DNA from: Pseudonocardia petroleophila
GTDB lineage: Bacteria; Actinomycetota; Actinomycetes; Mycobacteriales; Pseudonocardiaceae
Length of the DNA stretch: 64,000 nt
Reading direction: 5' to 3'
NCBI RefSeq assembly: GCF_014235185.1
Contig: NZ_CP060131.1
Coordinates: forward strand, 1,309,501 to 1,373,500
Part shown: positions 47,088-55,413 of the stretch, one piece after another
Layout: each line of letters opens with the position of its first letter
Numbering within the stretch: the stretch's first letter is position 1
Notes under the pieces: generated by a model
Databases searched by the model: none
What the model saw: only the letters and a program-made list of their open reading frames with translations
Told to the model about the DNA's origin: nothing
Position numbers and translations under genes: made by a program

Positions 47088-48365
47088 GTGATCTCCCTGC
47101 CCGAACTGTCCGCCGCCCTGCGCTCCGGCGCGCTGTCGCCGGTCGAGCACGTCCGCGACACCTGCGAGCGCCTGGCCGCCGACACCCACAACGCCGTCGT
47201 CCTGCTCGACACCGACCGCGCGCTCGCCGACGCCGCCGCCCGGGCCGACGAGCTGGCGCGCGGGGAGTGGCGGGGGCCGCTGCACGGCGTCGCGGTCGGG
47301 GTGAAGGACCTCTTCGACGTCGCCGGGCTGCCCACCCGCGCGGGATCCGACGTCCTCGCCGACGCCCCGCCCGCCACCGTCGACGCCGCGGCCGTCACGC
47401 GGCTGCGGGCGGCGGGCGCGGTGGTCGTCGCGAAGCTGCACACCCACGAGTTCGCCTACGGCCCGACCGGCGACGTCTCGGCGTCCGGTCCCGCCCGCAA
47501 CCCGCACGACCCCACCCGGATCACCGGCGGGTCGTCGTCCGGGTCGGCCGCGACGGTCGCGGCCGGGCACCTCGCGCTGACGCTGGGCACCGACACCGGG
47601 GCGAGCGTGCGGACGCCCGCCGCGCTGTGCGGGGTGGTCGGGCTCAAGCCGGCGTACGGGCGGCTGCCCGTCGAGGGGGCGTTCCCGCTGTCGGAGACGT
47701 GCGACCACGTCGGGCTGCTCACCGCCGACGTCGACGGCGCCGCACTGGCCTGGGACGCGCTCACCGGGACGGGGACGCCGGCCGTCACGACGCGGGTCGG
47801 GGTGCTCGTCGACGACTACTGGCGGGCGGTGGACCCGGCGCTGACCGCCGCCGTCGACGCCGCGGTGGCGCGGCTGCGGGCCGACGGCGTCGCGGTCGTG
47901 GAGATCCGCACCCCGATGATCGACGAGCTGGCCGCGGCCTACCCCGTCATCGTCGGGGCCGAGGCGTACGCGACGCACGCGCGGTGGTTCGAGGACCGTC
48001 CCGAGGCCTACCAGCCCGCCACCCGCGTGCGCCTGGAGCCCAACCGCGACCTGCCCGCCCACGTCTACGTGGAGGCCCTGCGCACCCGCAGGCGGCTGGT
48101 GGCGGAGTTCCGGGCCGCCGTCGACGGGGTGGACGCGCTCGTGCTGCCCACCACCCGGCTGCGGGCCACCCCGATCGGGCAGGAGGACGTCGACGGGGTG
48201 GCGGTGCGGCCCGCTCTGCTGGCCCTGACGCTGCCGTTCAACCTCACCGGCTGGCCCGCGGTGTCGGTCCCCGGCACGACCGAGGGTCTCCCGGCCGGGG
48301 TGCAGGTCGTCGGGGTGGCGCTGGACGAGCGGGGCGTGCTCGCGCTGGCGGCCCGGCTCGCCTGA
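47088..48365 (+). CDS. Amidase-signature enzyme
   Basis: 425 aa. The Ser-cisSer-Lys triad is visible: Lys in GVAVGVKDLFDVAG, and the two Ser in ITGGSSSGSAATVAAGHL with DTGASVRTPAALCGVVGLKP. It hydrolyses an unidentified amide (or acts like an allophanate hydrolase or aryl-acylamidase). GTG 47088 lies immediately before ISLPELSAALRSGALSPVE, the usual family N-terminus. GatA is unlikely because no gatB/C is nearby. Confidence 0.92.
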   Translation: MISLPELSAALRSGALSPVEHVRDTCERLAADTHNAVVLLDTDRALADAAARADELARGEWRGPLHGVAVGVKDLFDVAGLPTRAGSDVLADAPPATVDAAAVTRLRAAGAVVVAKLHTHEFAYGPTGDVSASGPARNPHDPTRITGGSSSGSAATVAAGHLALTLGTDTGASVRTPAALCGVVGLKPAYGRLPVEGAFPLSETCDHVGLLTADVDGAALAWDALTGTGTPAVTTRVGVLVDDYWRAVDPALTAAVDAAVARLRADGVAVVEIRTPMIDELAAAYPVIVGAEAYATHARWFEDRPEAYQPATRVRLEPNRDLPAHVYVEALRTRRRLVAEFRAAVDGVDALVLPTTRLRATPIGQEDVDGVAVRPALLALTLPFNLTGWPAVSVPGTTEGLPAGVQVVGVALDERGVLALAARLA

Positions 48366-48398
48366 CCCGTCCGGGGACGCCGTCGCTACTCTCTGCGC

Positions 48399-49346
48399 GT
48401 GACGGAGCGAGCGGTCTGCGTGATCGGTACCGGGTTGATCGGCGGCTCGCTGATGCGGGCCGCGGAGAAGTCCGGCCGGGCGGTGTGGGGCACGAGCGCG
48501 TCGGACGCGACGGCCGCGGAGGCCCGGGCCGACGGGTTCGACGTCACCACCGACACCGACGACGCGCTGCGCCGGGCCGCGGAGGCCGACGCGCTGGTCG
48601 TGCTGGCCGTGCCGCTGCCGGTGCTGCCCGCGGTGCTGCAGCGGGTCGACGCCGTCGCGCCGACGGTGCGGCTGACCGACGCCGTCAGCGTCAAGGTCGC
48701 CGTGGCCGACGCGGTGGCCCGGCACGCGCCGCGTGCGCGGTTCGTGGGCGGGCACCCGATGGCGGGCACCAGCGAGTCGGGCTGGGCGGCGGGCACCGCG
48801 GAGCTGTTCGTCGACGCCGCGTGGGTGGTGGCAGCCGACGACGGCCTCGACCTCGACGTGTGGCGCGACGTCGCCGAGCTCGCCTGGGCCTGCGGGGCCC
48901 GCGTGGTCCCGGCCGCGGCCGACGAGCACGACCTGGCCGTCGCCCGGGTCTCGCACCTGCCGCACCTGCTCGCCGCCGTGCTCGCCGCCGTCGGGGCCGG
49001 GGGCGAGGACGCCCTGCCCCTCGCGCTGGCCGCCGGGTCGTTCGCCGACGGCACGCGCGTCGCGGGGACCCGCCCCGAGCTGGTGCTGGCGATGTGCGAG
49101 GGCAACCGCGACGCCCTGCTCGGCGCCGTCGACGACGCGCTGGGCCGGCTCGGCGCGATGCGCGGCGCACTGGCGTCCACCGGAGGGCTCACGGCCACGG
49201 TGTTCGCCGGGCACGCCGCCCGCGAGCGCTGGGCGGCCGCCCGCACCCCGAAGGGCGTCAGGGCGAGCCTGACCACCCGCGCCCCGCTCGCCGCGCTGCG
49301 CGCGATCGGGCGGCGCGGTTCGGTGGTCACGGGCTGGAAGGCCTGA
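48399..49346 (+). CDS. tyrA: Prephenate dehydrogenase
   Basis: 315 aa. A Rossmann N-terminus CVIGTGLIGGSLMRAA, the catalytic His in FVGGHPMAGTSESG, and SHLPHLLAAVLAA in the helical dimer domain. It makes 4-hydroxyphenylpyruvate for tyrosine. There is no ACT domain, consistent with the short actinobacterial type. GTG 48399. It stands alone, followed by a tandem repeat. Confidence 0.93.
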   Translation: MTERAVCVIGTGLIGGSLMRAAEKSGRAVWGTSASDATAAEARADGFDVTTDTDDALRRAAEADALVVLAVPLPVLPAVLQRVDAVAPTVRLTDAVSVKVAVADAVARHAPRARFVGGHPMAGTSESGWAAGTAELFVDAAWVVAADDGLDLDVWRDVAELAWACGARVVPAAADEHDLAVARVSHLPHLLAAVLAAVGAGGEDALPLALAAGSFADGTRVAGTRPELVLAMCEGNRDALLGAVDDALGRLGAMRGALASTGGLTATVFAGHAARERWAAARTPKGVRASLTTRAPLAALRAIGRRGSVVTGWKA

Positions 49347-49434
49347 CCGGCGAGTCCGCCGTTCCCACCCGGCGAGTCTGCCGTTCCCACCCGGCGAGTG
49401 TGCCGTTCCCGCCCGGCGAGTCCGCCGACGGTGC
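49347..49434. repeat. 22-bp tandem repeat, four copies
   Basis: Units beginning CCGGCGAGT start at 49347, 49369, 49391 and 49413, exactly 22 bp apart. The consensus is CCGGCGAGTCYGCCGTTCCC plus AC; the last copy diverges at its end. It begins directly after the tyrA stop. Too few and too close for a CRISPR array, and there are no spacers. Confidence 0.85.
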
Positions 49435-49479
49435 GTGCGTGATCGGCAAAGACCCCGAGCGCCGGCCGAAAACTCGCGG

Positions 49480-50064
49480 TCAGGGGGTGGCGGGGGTCGA
49501 CAGGCGGGTGGCGACGCCCGGGTAGTGCTGCACGACACCGTCGGCGTCGACCGTCAGCTCGGCGCTGAAGTCGTCCCAGCGGAAGCCGATGCAGGCGGCG
49601 CCGGAGTCGTCGAGGACGGAGGCGGTGCTGTAGACCTGCTCCACCTCCGCCACCTCCAGCTCGGGCAGCGTCACGAACACCATCGGCAGGGAGTGCTCCG
49701 CGGCCTCGGTGTGCAGGCCCAGGCGCCGGATCGGCACGGTGTTGAACATCGGGCTGTGCGCCAGGTCGACGTCGACGGCCCCGCCGAACTCCGCGCGGGT
49801 GCCCCCGTTACCGGTGTCGAGGAGCCAGAAGCCGTCCTCGGTGCGGTTCATCGTGAGGTGCCGCTCGCGCTGGGCGGTGGCGGTCGTCAGGGACACCCGT
49901 TCGACGGTGCCGCCCTCGGTCACCACGAGCCGGTAGGAGGCGGTGAAGTCGCCGTCGGGGCCGGTCCGGACCAACCGGCCCAGCGCGCGGAAACCGCTCC
50001 CCGCCCCGAGCAGCAGCCGGGTGCCTTCGAGCCCTTGGCCGTCCTCGGCCTGCCAGGTCAGCAT
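49480..50064 (-). CDS. Putative glycolipid-binding protein
   Basis: 194 aa from ATG 50064. The beta-rich sequence matches the family by FTASYRLVVTEGGTVERVSL, VDVDLAHSPMFNTVPIRRLG and the C-terminus FSAELTVDADGVVQHYPGVA. The family name is historical and the function is not established. An upstream GTG at 50082 would add six residues. No signal peptide, so cytoplasmic. Confidence 0.8.
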   Translation of the reverse strand: MLTWQAEDGQGLEGTRLLLGAGSGFRALGRLVRTGPDGDFTASYRLVVTEGGTVERVSLTTATAQRERHLTMNRTEDGFWLLDTGNGGTRAEFGGAVDVDLAHSPMFNTVPIRRLGLHTEAAEHSLPMVFVTLPELEVAEVEQVYSTASVLDDSGAACIGFRWDDFSAELTVDADGVVQHYPGVATRLSTPATP

Positions 50065-50202
50065 GGTCGTCACCGGGCCCACCGTAGTTGCCCGAGGTGA
50101 GAGCGTGCCCCCTCCGGCCGAGGGGGCCGGTCACATCTGCGTTGCACTGGTGTGGTGCCCCCTTCTCGAGCGTCCGGCGTCATCCTGCCCCGGGCACGGT
50201 GA

Positions 50203-51111
50203 TCACACCAGCCGCACGGCGTCGGCGGGGTGCAGGTCGTCGCGGATCCCGCGCAGGACCGGGCGCCGCAACCGGCCCGACCCCGTCCAGCCGACGTGCT
50301 CGACGTCGACGACGACCGCCGGTTCGCACCAGCGGGCCCCGGTCGCGTCGACGGGCTCGGGCCGCTCGACGAACGGCGGCGACGGCGCCGCGACGGGCGC
50401 CAGGCGCTCGGCGAGCTCGCGCCGGGCCGGTGGGTCCACCGCCACGCGGCCCGCGTACGCCAGCCCGTGCCGGTTGAGCACGCCGAGAAGCAGCGACGCG
50501 ATACCGGGCCCGCCGTCGTGCCAGCCGCCGACCAGGCAGGCCTGGGTCCGCCGGTGGGTCACGGTGACCCAGGCCGGGCTGCGCTCCCCCGGCCGGTACG
50601 GCGCGTCGCCCCGCTTCGCGACGACACCCTCCATCCCGCGCTGCTCCGTGGCCGCGGCGAGCGCGGGACCGTCGGCGTAGGTGGGCGACAGCGAGAGCGT
50701 GGCGGCCGCGGCGGCGTCGAGGCGCTCCAGGGTGGCGCGCCGCTCGTCGAAGGGGCGGTCGAGCAGGGGCACCCCGTACAGGCGCAGGACGTCGAAGGCC
50801 ATGAACGTGACGGGCCGGGCGCGGGCGGCGCGCTCCCCGATCGGGTGACCCATGCGGTCGGCCAGCCGGTCGGGGCTGGGCACGCCGTCCTCGAGCAGCA
50901 CCACCTCGCCGTCGAGCAGGACGTCGGGGGCCAGCGCGCGGAGGTCGGCCAGCTCGGGGAAGTGGCCGGTGACGTCGTGGCCGTCGCGGTCGTGCAGCGT
51001 CAGCACCCCGTCGACGACGTCGGCGAGCAGGCGCATGCCGTCCCACTTCACCTCGTAGACCCACCCCGGGCCGGCCGGAAGGGCTCCAGGGGTGGCGAGC
51101 ATGGGCTGCAC
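50203..51111 (-). CDS. ATP-dependent DNA ligase, NHEJ type
   Basis: About 302 aa from GTG 51111 (ATG 51102 is an alternative). The adenylated Lys is in VYEVKWDGMRLLAD, followed by VLLDGEVVLL, VTFMAFDVLRLYG, EGVVAKRGDAPYRPG and the OB-fold ending RCEPAVVVDVE-like WCEPAVVVDVEHVGW. It corresponds to the ligase module of LigD without polymerase or nuclease domains, as in LigC. It seals double-strand breaks together with Ku, which is encoded divergently a few bases away. Confidence 0.9.
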   Translation of the reverse strand: MQPMLATPGALPAGPGWVYEVKWDGMRLLADVVDGVLTLHDRDGHDVTGHFPELADLRALAPDVLLDGEVVLLEDGVPSPDRLADRMGHPIGERAARARPVTFMAFDVLRLYGVPLLDRPFDERRATLERLDAAAAATLSLSPTYADGPALAAATEQRGMEGVVAKRGDAPYRPGERSPAWVTVTHRRTQACLVGGWHDGGPGIASLLLGVLNRHGLAYAGRVAVDPPARRELAERLAPVAAPSPPFVERPEPVDATGARWCEPAVVVDVEHVGWTGSGRLRRPVLRGIRDDLHPADAVRLV

Positions 51112-51129
51112 CCGGCCATGCTGACATCC

Positions 51130-52047
51130 ATGCGGGCGATGTGGAGCGGTGCCGTGTCCTTCGGGCTGGTGAGCGTGCCGGTGAAGGCGTACGCGGCCAC
51201 GACCAACCACGACATCCGGTTCCACCAGGTGCACGGTGCCGACGGCGGACGCATCAAGTACAAGCGCACCTGCTCGCTCGACGGCGAGGAGGTCGAGTAC
51301 GCCGACATCGTCAAGGGCTACGAGACCGAGGACGGCGAGCTGATCACGCTCACCGAGGAGGACATCGACTCGCTGCCCACGGCCACCGGCCACGAGATCG
51401 ACGTCATCGAGTTCGTCCCGGCCGACCAGATCGACCCCCTGCTGTTCGAGAAATCCTACTACCTCGAGCCCGACGCGAAGGCGGCCAAGCCCTACGCGCT
51501 GCTGCGCGAGGCGCTCATCGACACCGACCGCATGGCCGTCGTGAAGGTCGCGCTGCGGCAGCGGGAGAGCATCGCGCTGCTGCGGGTGCGCGGCAAGGCG
51601 ATCGTGCTGCAGACGATGCTGTGGCCCGACGAGGTGCGCGAGCCCGAGTTCGACATCCTCGACAACGACGTGGAGCTGCGCCCCCAGGAGCTGCAGATGG
51701 CGGCGTCGCTGGTGGAGAGCCTGGGTGCCGACTTCGACCCGTCGGACTTCCACGACGAGTACCGCGACGCCGTCGTGGCGATGATCGAGCAGAAGCGGTC
51801 CACCGGCGAGACCCGCCCGGCGCCGGTCGTGGAGAAGGCCGACGACGGCGACTCGATGACCGACCTGCTCACCGCACTGCAGCGCAGCGTCGAGGCCGCC
51901 CGGGCCGGGAAGCCGGCCGAGGAGAAGGCGGACGAGCCCGCGGAGAAGCCGAAGCCCGCGCGCAAGGCGCCCGCCCGCAAGTCGGCGGCCAAGAAGAAGG
52001 ACGACGACGAGGACGCGGCGCCCAAGCGGACCCGCAAGCCCGCCTGA
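51130..52047 (+). CDS. ku: Non-homologous end-joining protein Ku
   Basis: About 305 aa. The N-terminus MRAMWSGAVSFGLVSVPVKA, then CSLDGEEVEYADIVKGYETE, and ESIALLRVRGKAIVLQTMLW, is bacterial Ku. The C-terminus is a long Lys/Ala/Pro tail (KKKDDDEDAAPKRTRKP), the DNA-bridging extension common in actinobacteria. Starts at 51118 and 51130 are both possible; 51130 matches homologues. Paired with the ligase on the opposite strand, forming a compact repair unit with a shared promoter gap. Confidence 0.95.
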   Translation: MRAMWSGAVSFGLVSVPVKAYAATTNHDIRFHQVHGADGGRIKYKRTCSLDGEEVEYADIVKGYETEDGELITLTEEDIDSLPTATGHEIDVIEFVPADQIDPLLFEKSYYLEPDAKAAKPYALLREALIDTDRMAVVKVALRQRESIALLRVRGKAIVLQTMLWPDEVREPEFDILDNDVELRPQELQMAASLVESLGADFDPSDFHDEYRDAVVAMIEQKRSTGETRPAPVVEKADDGDSMTDLLTALQRSVEAARAGKPAEEKADEPAEKPKPARKAPARKSAAKKKDDDEDAAPKRTRKPA

Positions 52048-52060
52048 CGCCGCGCACGGG

Positions 52061-53422
52061 TCAGGGGCCGAGCTGGTTGCCCGAGGGCACCTCGTCGTCG
52101 GCGAGGGTCTCGAACAGCGCCGAGGCGCGGTCGCGGTCCCAGTTCACGACCCCGTCGCGCACCGGGACCGTCGTCGTGACGCCGCCGTCGGACACCCCGC
52201 GCATGGCCAGTCCGAAGAACGCCAGGTTCCAGACGTGCGCCCCGTCGTCGACGGTGATGGCGCTGGACAGCCCGGTGGCGAGCGGGACGATCCGGAACGG
52301 GTTGAGCAGCGTGGCCGGGCTCGTGACCTTCTGCAGCAGCGCCGAGATGAACGCGCGCTGGCGCTCGACGCGGCCGAAGTCCGACGACGCCGTGGCGCGG
52401 GTGCGGACGTAGCCCAGCGCGGTGGCCTGGTCCAGGGTCTGGCAGCCGGCCTGGATGTCGAGGGCCGCCTTCGGGTCGGTGATGGCCTCGGGGACGCAGA
52501 GGTCGACGCCGCCCACGGCGTCGACGACGTTGACGAAGCCGGTGAACCCGATCTGCACGTAGTGGTCGATGCGCAGGCCCGTGGCGCCCTCGACGGTGCG
52601 CGTGAGCAGCTGCGGACCGGAGCCCGCCGCGTCGCGCTCGCCGCGGCCGTACGCCGAGTTGATCTTGTGCCGGCCGTGCCCCGGGATCTCGACCATCGAG
52701 TCGCGCGGGATGCTGACGAGGGTGGACGGCCCGCTGCCGGTGTGCAGCAGCATGATCGTGTCGGTGAGCTCGGACTCCGGGTCGCCGGTGGCCAGCTCGG
52801 CGCGCTGCTCGGGCGTGAGGTCGGCGCGGCTGTCGGAGCCGACGATCAGGTAGTTGGTGCCCCGCGAGGAGTTCGCGCTGTCCTCCGGGAGCGCGGAGAC
52901 GCGGTCGAGCGACACGTCGATGTACACGGCGAAGCCGACGATCAGCACCAGCGCGACGATCAGCCCGGTCTTGATCCGGCGGCCCCAGTTCGGGCGACGG
53001 CCACCCGGCCGGGGACCCGACGGGCGCCGCGGCGGCGGGCCGGACGGCCGCCGGTCGGACGGCCGGGCCGGGCGGCGCGGCGCGTCCCGCCCGGGCGGCA
53101 GCACCGAGGTGGGGTCGGGCGGACGGCCGCCTCCCGCCACCGTCGGCCGGTGGCCCTGCTGCGGGGCGGTCGGCTGGGCGTAGCGCGGCAGCGAAGGGGG
53201 CGGCAGCGGAGGGGACGGCGACGGGGGCCGGGCGACACCGGGCTTCGGCGGGGGCGGCGGCCACGACGGCGGCAGCGGTCGGCCGCCGGGCGGCGACTGC
53301 CCGCCCGACCCCCACCCGCCCGGCCTGCGCGGGTCCCCCGGCCCGCCCGAGGACGCGGACGGTCGCCGGGGCTGCTGCCCCCAGCCGGGCGTGCCCCGCT
53401 TCGGCGGTCGTCCGTCGTTCAT
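52061..53422 (-). CDS. LCP-family (LytR-CpsA-Psr) cell-wall ligase
   Basis: 453 aa. Residues 1-150 are a Pro/Gly/Arg-rich cytoplasmic tail, followed by one membrane segment (TGLIVALVLIVGFAVYID) and the extracellular LCP domain: YLIVGSDSR, SELTDTIMLLH, LVSIPRDSMVEIPGHG, INSAYG, HYVQIGFTGFVNVVDAVGGV and RTRATASSDFGRVERQ. It transfers polyprenyl-linked polymers such as arabinogalactan onto peptidoglycan. ATG 53422. The catalytic Arg/Asp pattern is intact. Confidence 0.93.
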   Translation of the reverse strand: MNDGRPPKRGTPGWGQQPRRPSASSGGPGDPRRPGGWGSGGQSPPGGRPLPPSWPPPPPKPGVARPPSPSPPLPPPSLPRYAQPTAPQQGHRPTVAGGGRPPDPTSVLPPGRDAPRRPARPSDRRPSGPPPRRPSGPRPGGRRPNWGRRIKTGLIVALVLIVGFAVYIDVSLDRVSALPEDSANSSRGTNYLIVGSDSRADLTPEQRAELATGDPESELTDTIMLLHTGSGPSTLVSIPRDSMVEIPGHGRHKINSAYGRGERDAAGSGPQLLTRTVEGATGLRIDHYVQIGFTGFVNVVDAVGGVDLCVPEAITDPKAALDIQAGCQTLDQATALGYVRTRATASSDFGRVERQRAFISALLQKVTSPATLLNPFRIVPLATGLSSAITVDDGAHVWNLAFFGLAMRGVSDGGVTTTVPVRDGVVNWDRDRASALFETLADDEVPSGNQLGP

Positions 53423-53506
53423 CCGTCCACCCTTCCTCACCGGGCGGTCAGGGTACGCGCGCGGCCTCATCCGCTCGGACGAACGAGGCCCCCGCGCGGT
53501 TCCCGG

Positions 53507-54028
53507 TCAGTCGTCGAGCAGCGGCTCGCCCTCGAAGACGCCGAGGTCCTCGCGGTAGAACTCGATGCCGACGCCGTTGGGGTCACGGATGTAGAGGCTG
53601 TTGTCGATGCCCCGGTCCGGCCCGATGTACTCGACGCCCGCCTCGTCCAGCCGGGTGCGCACGGCCGCGAACTCCTCGGCCGAGGTCGACAGCGCGATGT
53701 GCTGCACGGCGCCGATCGTCTCGGAGAAGTCGGGGTGGTCGTGGCCGGGGAAGTCGAAGAAGCCGAGCAGGTTGCGGTTGCCGATGTCGAAGAAGAAGTG
53801 GCTCGATCCGCTGTAGTCGCGGTTCTCCACCAGCTCGACCAGCGGGAACCCGAGCAGATCCTGGTAGAAGCGGATCGTCTCCTCGACGTCCTTGCAGATC
53901 AGTGCGGCGTGGTGGACGCCCTTCACCGTCGACGCGGGCCGCTCGGCGAGCGGTCGCAGGTACTTGTCCTTGAGCTCGGCGCGGCGGGCGCGGACGGCTT
54001 CGAGCTCGGCACCTTCGGGCTGCGGCAT
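53507..54028 (-). CDS. VOC-family (glyoxalase/extradiol dioxygenase fold) protein
   Basis: 173 aa. The metal ligands are consistent with His in GVHHAALICKD, His in VQHIALSTS and Glu in GVGIEFYRED. FYQDLLGFPLVELVENRDYS and YIRDPNGVGIEFY are family hallmarks. An N-terminal helix of about 40 residues precedes the fold. ATG 54028 follows GGAGACC. It could be a lyase, isomerase or dioxygenase; it is not obviously part of the aromatic operon, which starts further on and is transcribed in the same direction. Confidence 0.85.
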   Translation of the reverse strand: MPQPEGAELEAVRARRAELKDKYLRPLAERPASTVKGVHHAALICKDVEETIRFYQDLLGFPLVELVENRDYSGSSHFFFDIGNRNLLGFFDFPGHDHPDFSETIGAVQHIALSTSAEEFAAVRTRLDEAGVEYIGPDRGIDNSLYIRDPNGVGIEFYREDLGVFEGEPLLDD

Positions 54029-54110
54029 GAGGTCTCCCTGGTCGGTCGGAACGTGCCCCGCACAACGGTAGTTGCGTCTGCAACATTCCGCGAGGGGGTA
54101 CACCGGGAGC

Positions 54111-54743
54111 ATGGACGATCGCTTCGACGGTTTCATCGCCGGACTGGGTGCCGCCTCCGGCCTGAGGGCGGTCGTCGGGCACTGGCCGCGCTCGCCGCTG
54201 GGGGCGTTCACCGACGTGATGGTCGAGCAGCCCGGCGGGCACCGGCTGCTGCTCGCCCCCTCCGACGCCGTCGCGGAGTTCGTCTCGGCCACGTACACCT
54301 TCGACGAGGTGCGCGTGGGCCCGGTGACGGCGCGGACCGACGGCGTGCGGTGGGTCGTCGACGCTGCGCCGCTCGCCCTGGAGTTCACGACCGGGCGCCG
54401 GTCGGGCCTGGGCCTGCTGCTGCGCGCGGTGCCCCGCCGGCTGGCCGTGGCCCCGGCGTGGATCTCGGTCGTCGACGTCGTGGCGCGGCGCGTGCTGCCC
54501 GGCGTCCGCACGCGCGGGTCGGCGGGCGGGGGCCGGGAGGAGTTCTACGCGGCTCTCGACCTGCACCGCATCACCTCCGCCGCCGTCGACTGGGACGGCG
54601 CGGACCAGGGCCCGCTGGCGCCCGTCGACCCGCCGGTGCGGTTCGGCTTCGGCTCCACGCCCCGCTCCCCCGCCCTGACGCGGGTGACGACGATCGTCAG
54701 ATCCAGCGGGGCGGGGTCGGCAGGTCGCCGTCGAGCGTCGTGA
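54111..54743 (+). CDS. Conserved hypothetical protein
   Basis: 210 aa, no family recognised. It has [40 protein letters not shown] and [20 protein letters not shown]. No signal peptide and no clear membrane segment. ATG 54111 follows GGGAG. The 3' end overlaps the convergent maleylpyruvate isomerase gene by 47 bp. Confidence 0.65.
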   Translation: MDDRFDGFIAGLGAASGLRAVVGHWPRSPLGAFTDVMVEQPGGHRLLLAPSDAVAEFVSATYTFDEVRVGPVTARTDGVRWVVDAAPLALEFTTGRRSGLGLLLRAVPRRLAVAPAWISVVDVVARRVLPGVRTRGSAGGGREEFYAALDLHRITSAAVDWDGADQGPLAPVDPPVRFGFGSTPRSPALTRVTTIVRSSGAGSAGRRRAS

Positions 54744-55413
54744 GGGCGCTGCCGTCGCCGCGGCCGGTCAGCCAGGCCAGCAGCGACGCGGCGGGCCCGT
54801 GGACCTGGAGCGTCGCCCCCTCGGGACCCAGCGGCCAGGTGCGGTCGCGGTCGGTGGCCGTCAGGACGGCCCGCGGGCAGCCGTCCTTGCCGGACAGGAC
54901 GCCGGTGACGTCGTCGAGCAGGGTGTCGACGACCTCGGGCGGCAGGTCCGACACGGTGGCCCCGGACGCCAGGTCGACCGCGTGCAGCCACACCTCGCGC
55001 ACCCGCATCCACGGGACCTCGGCGGCGGGGATCTCGCGGCCGAGCGCGCTGCGGACCGTGGCCCGCCAGTCGCCGTCGTCGAGCCGGGACAGGGCGACGT
55101 CGAGGGCGTCGGCGGTGGTCGAGAGCTCGCGGCGCAGGCGGTCGGCCGGGAACCGCGACGACGACTCGATCTCCGCGGCGCGCTGCTCGGCGTCGGCGTA
55201 CATCGGGGTCTCGACGCCGGTGCGCGCCCACTCGGCGAGCCGGGTGAGCGCCTCGGCGTTGCGGGCGACGTGCGCGACGACGTGCGCGCGGGTCCAGCCG
55301 GGCAGGCCGCTGGGGGCGCGCAGGGCGTCGTCGGGCAGGGCGTCGACGAGCTGCACCAGGAACTCGGTACCGGCGCCCATCCACGGCAGCGTCGCCGTCA
55401 CGTCGCGTCTCAC
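54697..55413 (-). CDS. Mycothiol-dependent maleylpyruvate isomerase
   Basis: 238 aa DinB-fold protein. The zinc triad is H48 ([11 protein letters not shown]), E140 and H144 ([11 protein letters not shown]); the 92- and 4-residue spacings equal those of the Corynebacterium enzyme (H52, E144, H148). It isomerises maleylpyruvate to fumarylpyruvate using mycothiol, the step between gentisate dioxygenase and fumarylpyruvate hydrolase, both encoded upstream in this operon. GTG 55413 overlaps the AMP-ligase stop by 4 bp. Last gene of the operon. Many DinB proteins of this family have unknown roles, but context supports this one. Confidence 0.85.
   Translation of the reverse strand: MRRDVTATLPWMGAGTEFLVQLVDALPDDALRAPSGLPGWTRAHVVAHVARNAEALTRLAEWARTGVETPMYADAEQRAAEIESSSRFPADRLRRELSTTADALDVALSRLDDGDWRATVRSALGREIPAAEVPWMRVREVWLHAVDLASGATVSDLPPEVVDTLLDDVTGVLSGKDGCPRAVLTATDRDRTWPLGPEGATLQVHGPAASLLAWLTGRGDGSALTTLDGDLPTPPRWI

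Noticed and set aside
49347..49434. Possible CRISPR array
   Set aside because: Repeats are contiguous 22-bp units with no spacers and no cas genes nearby.
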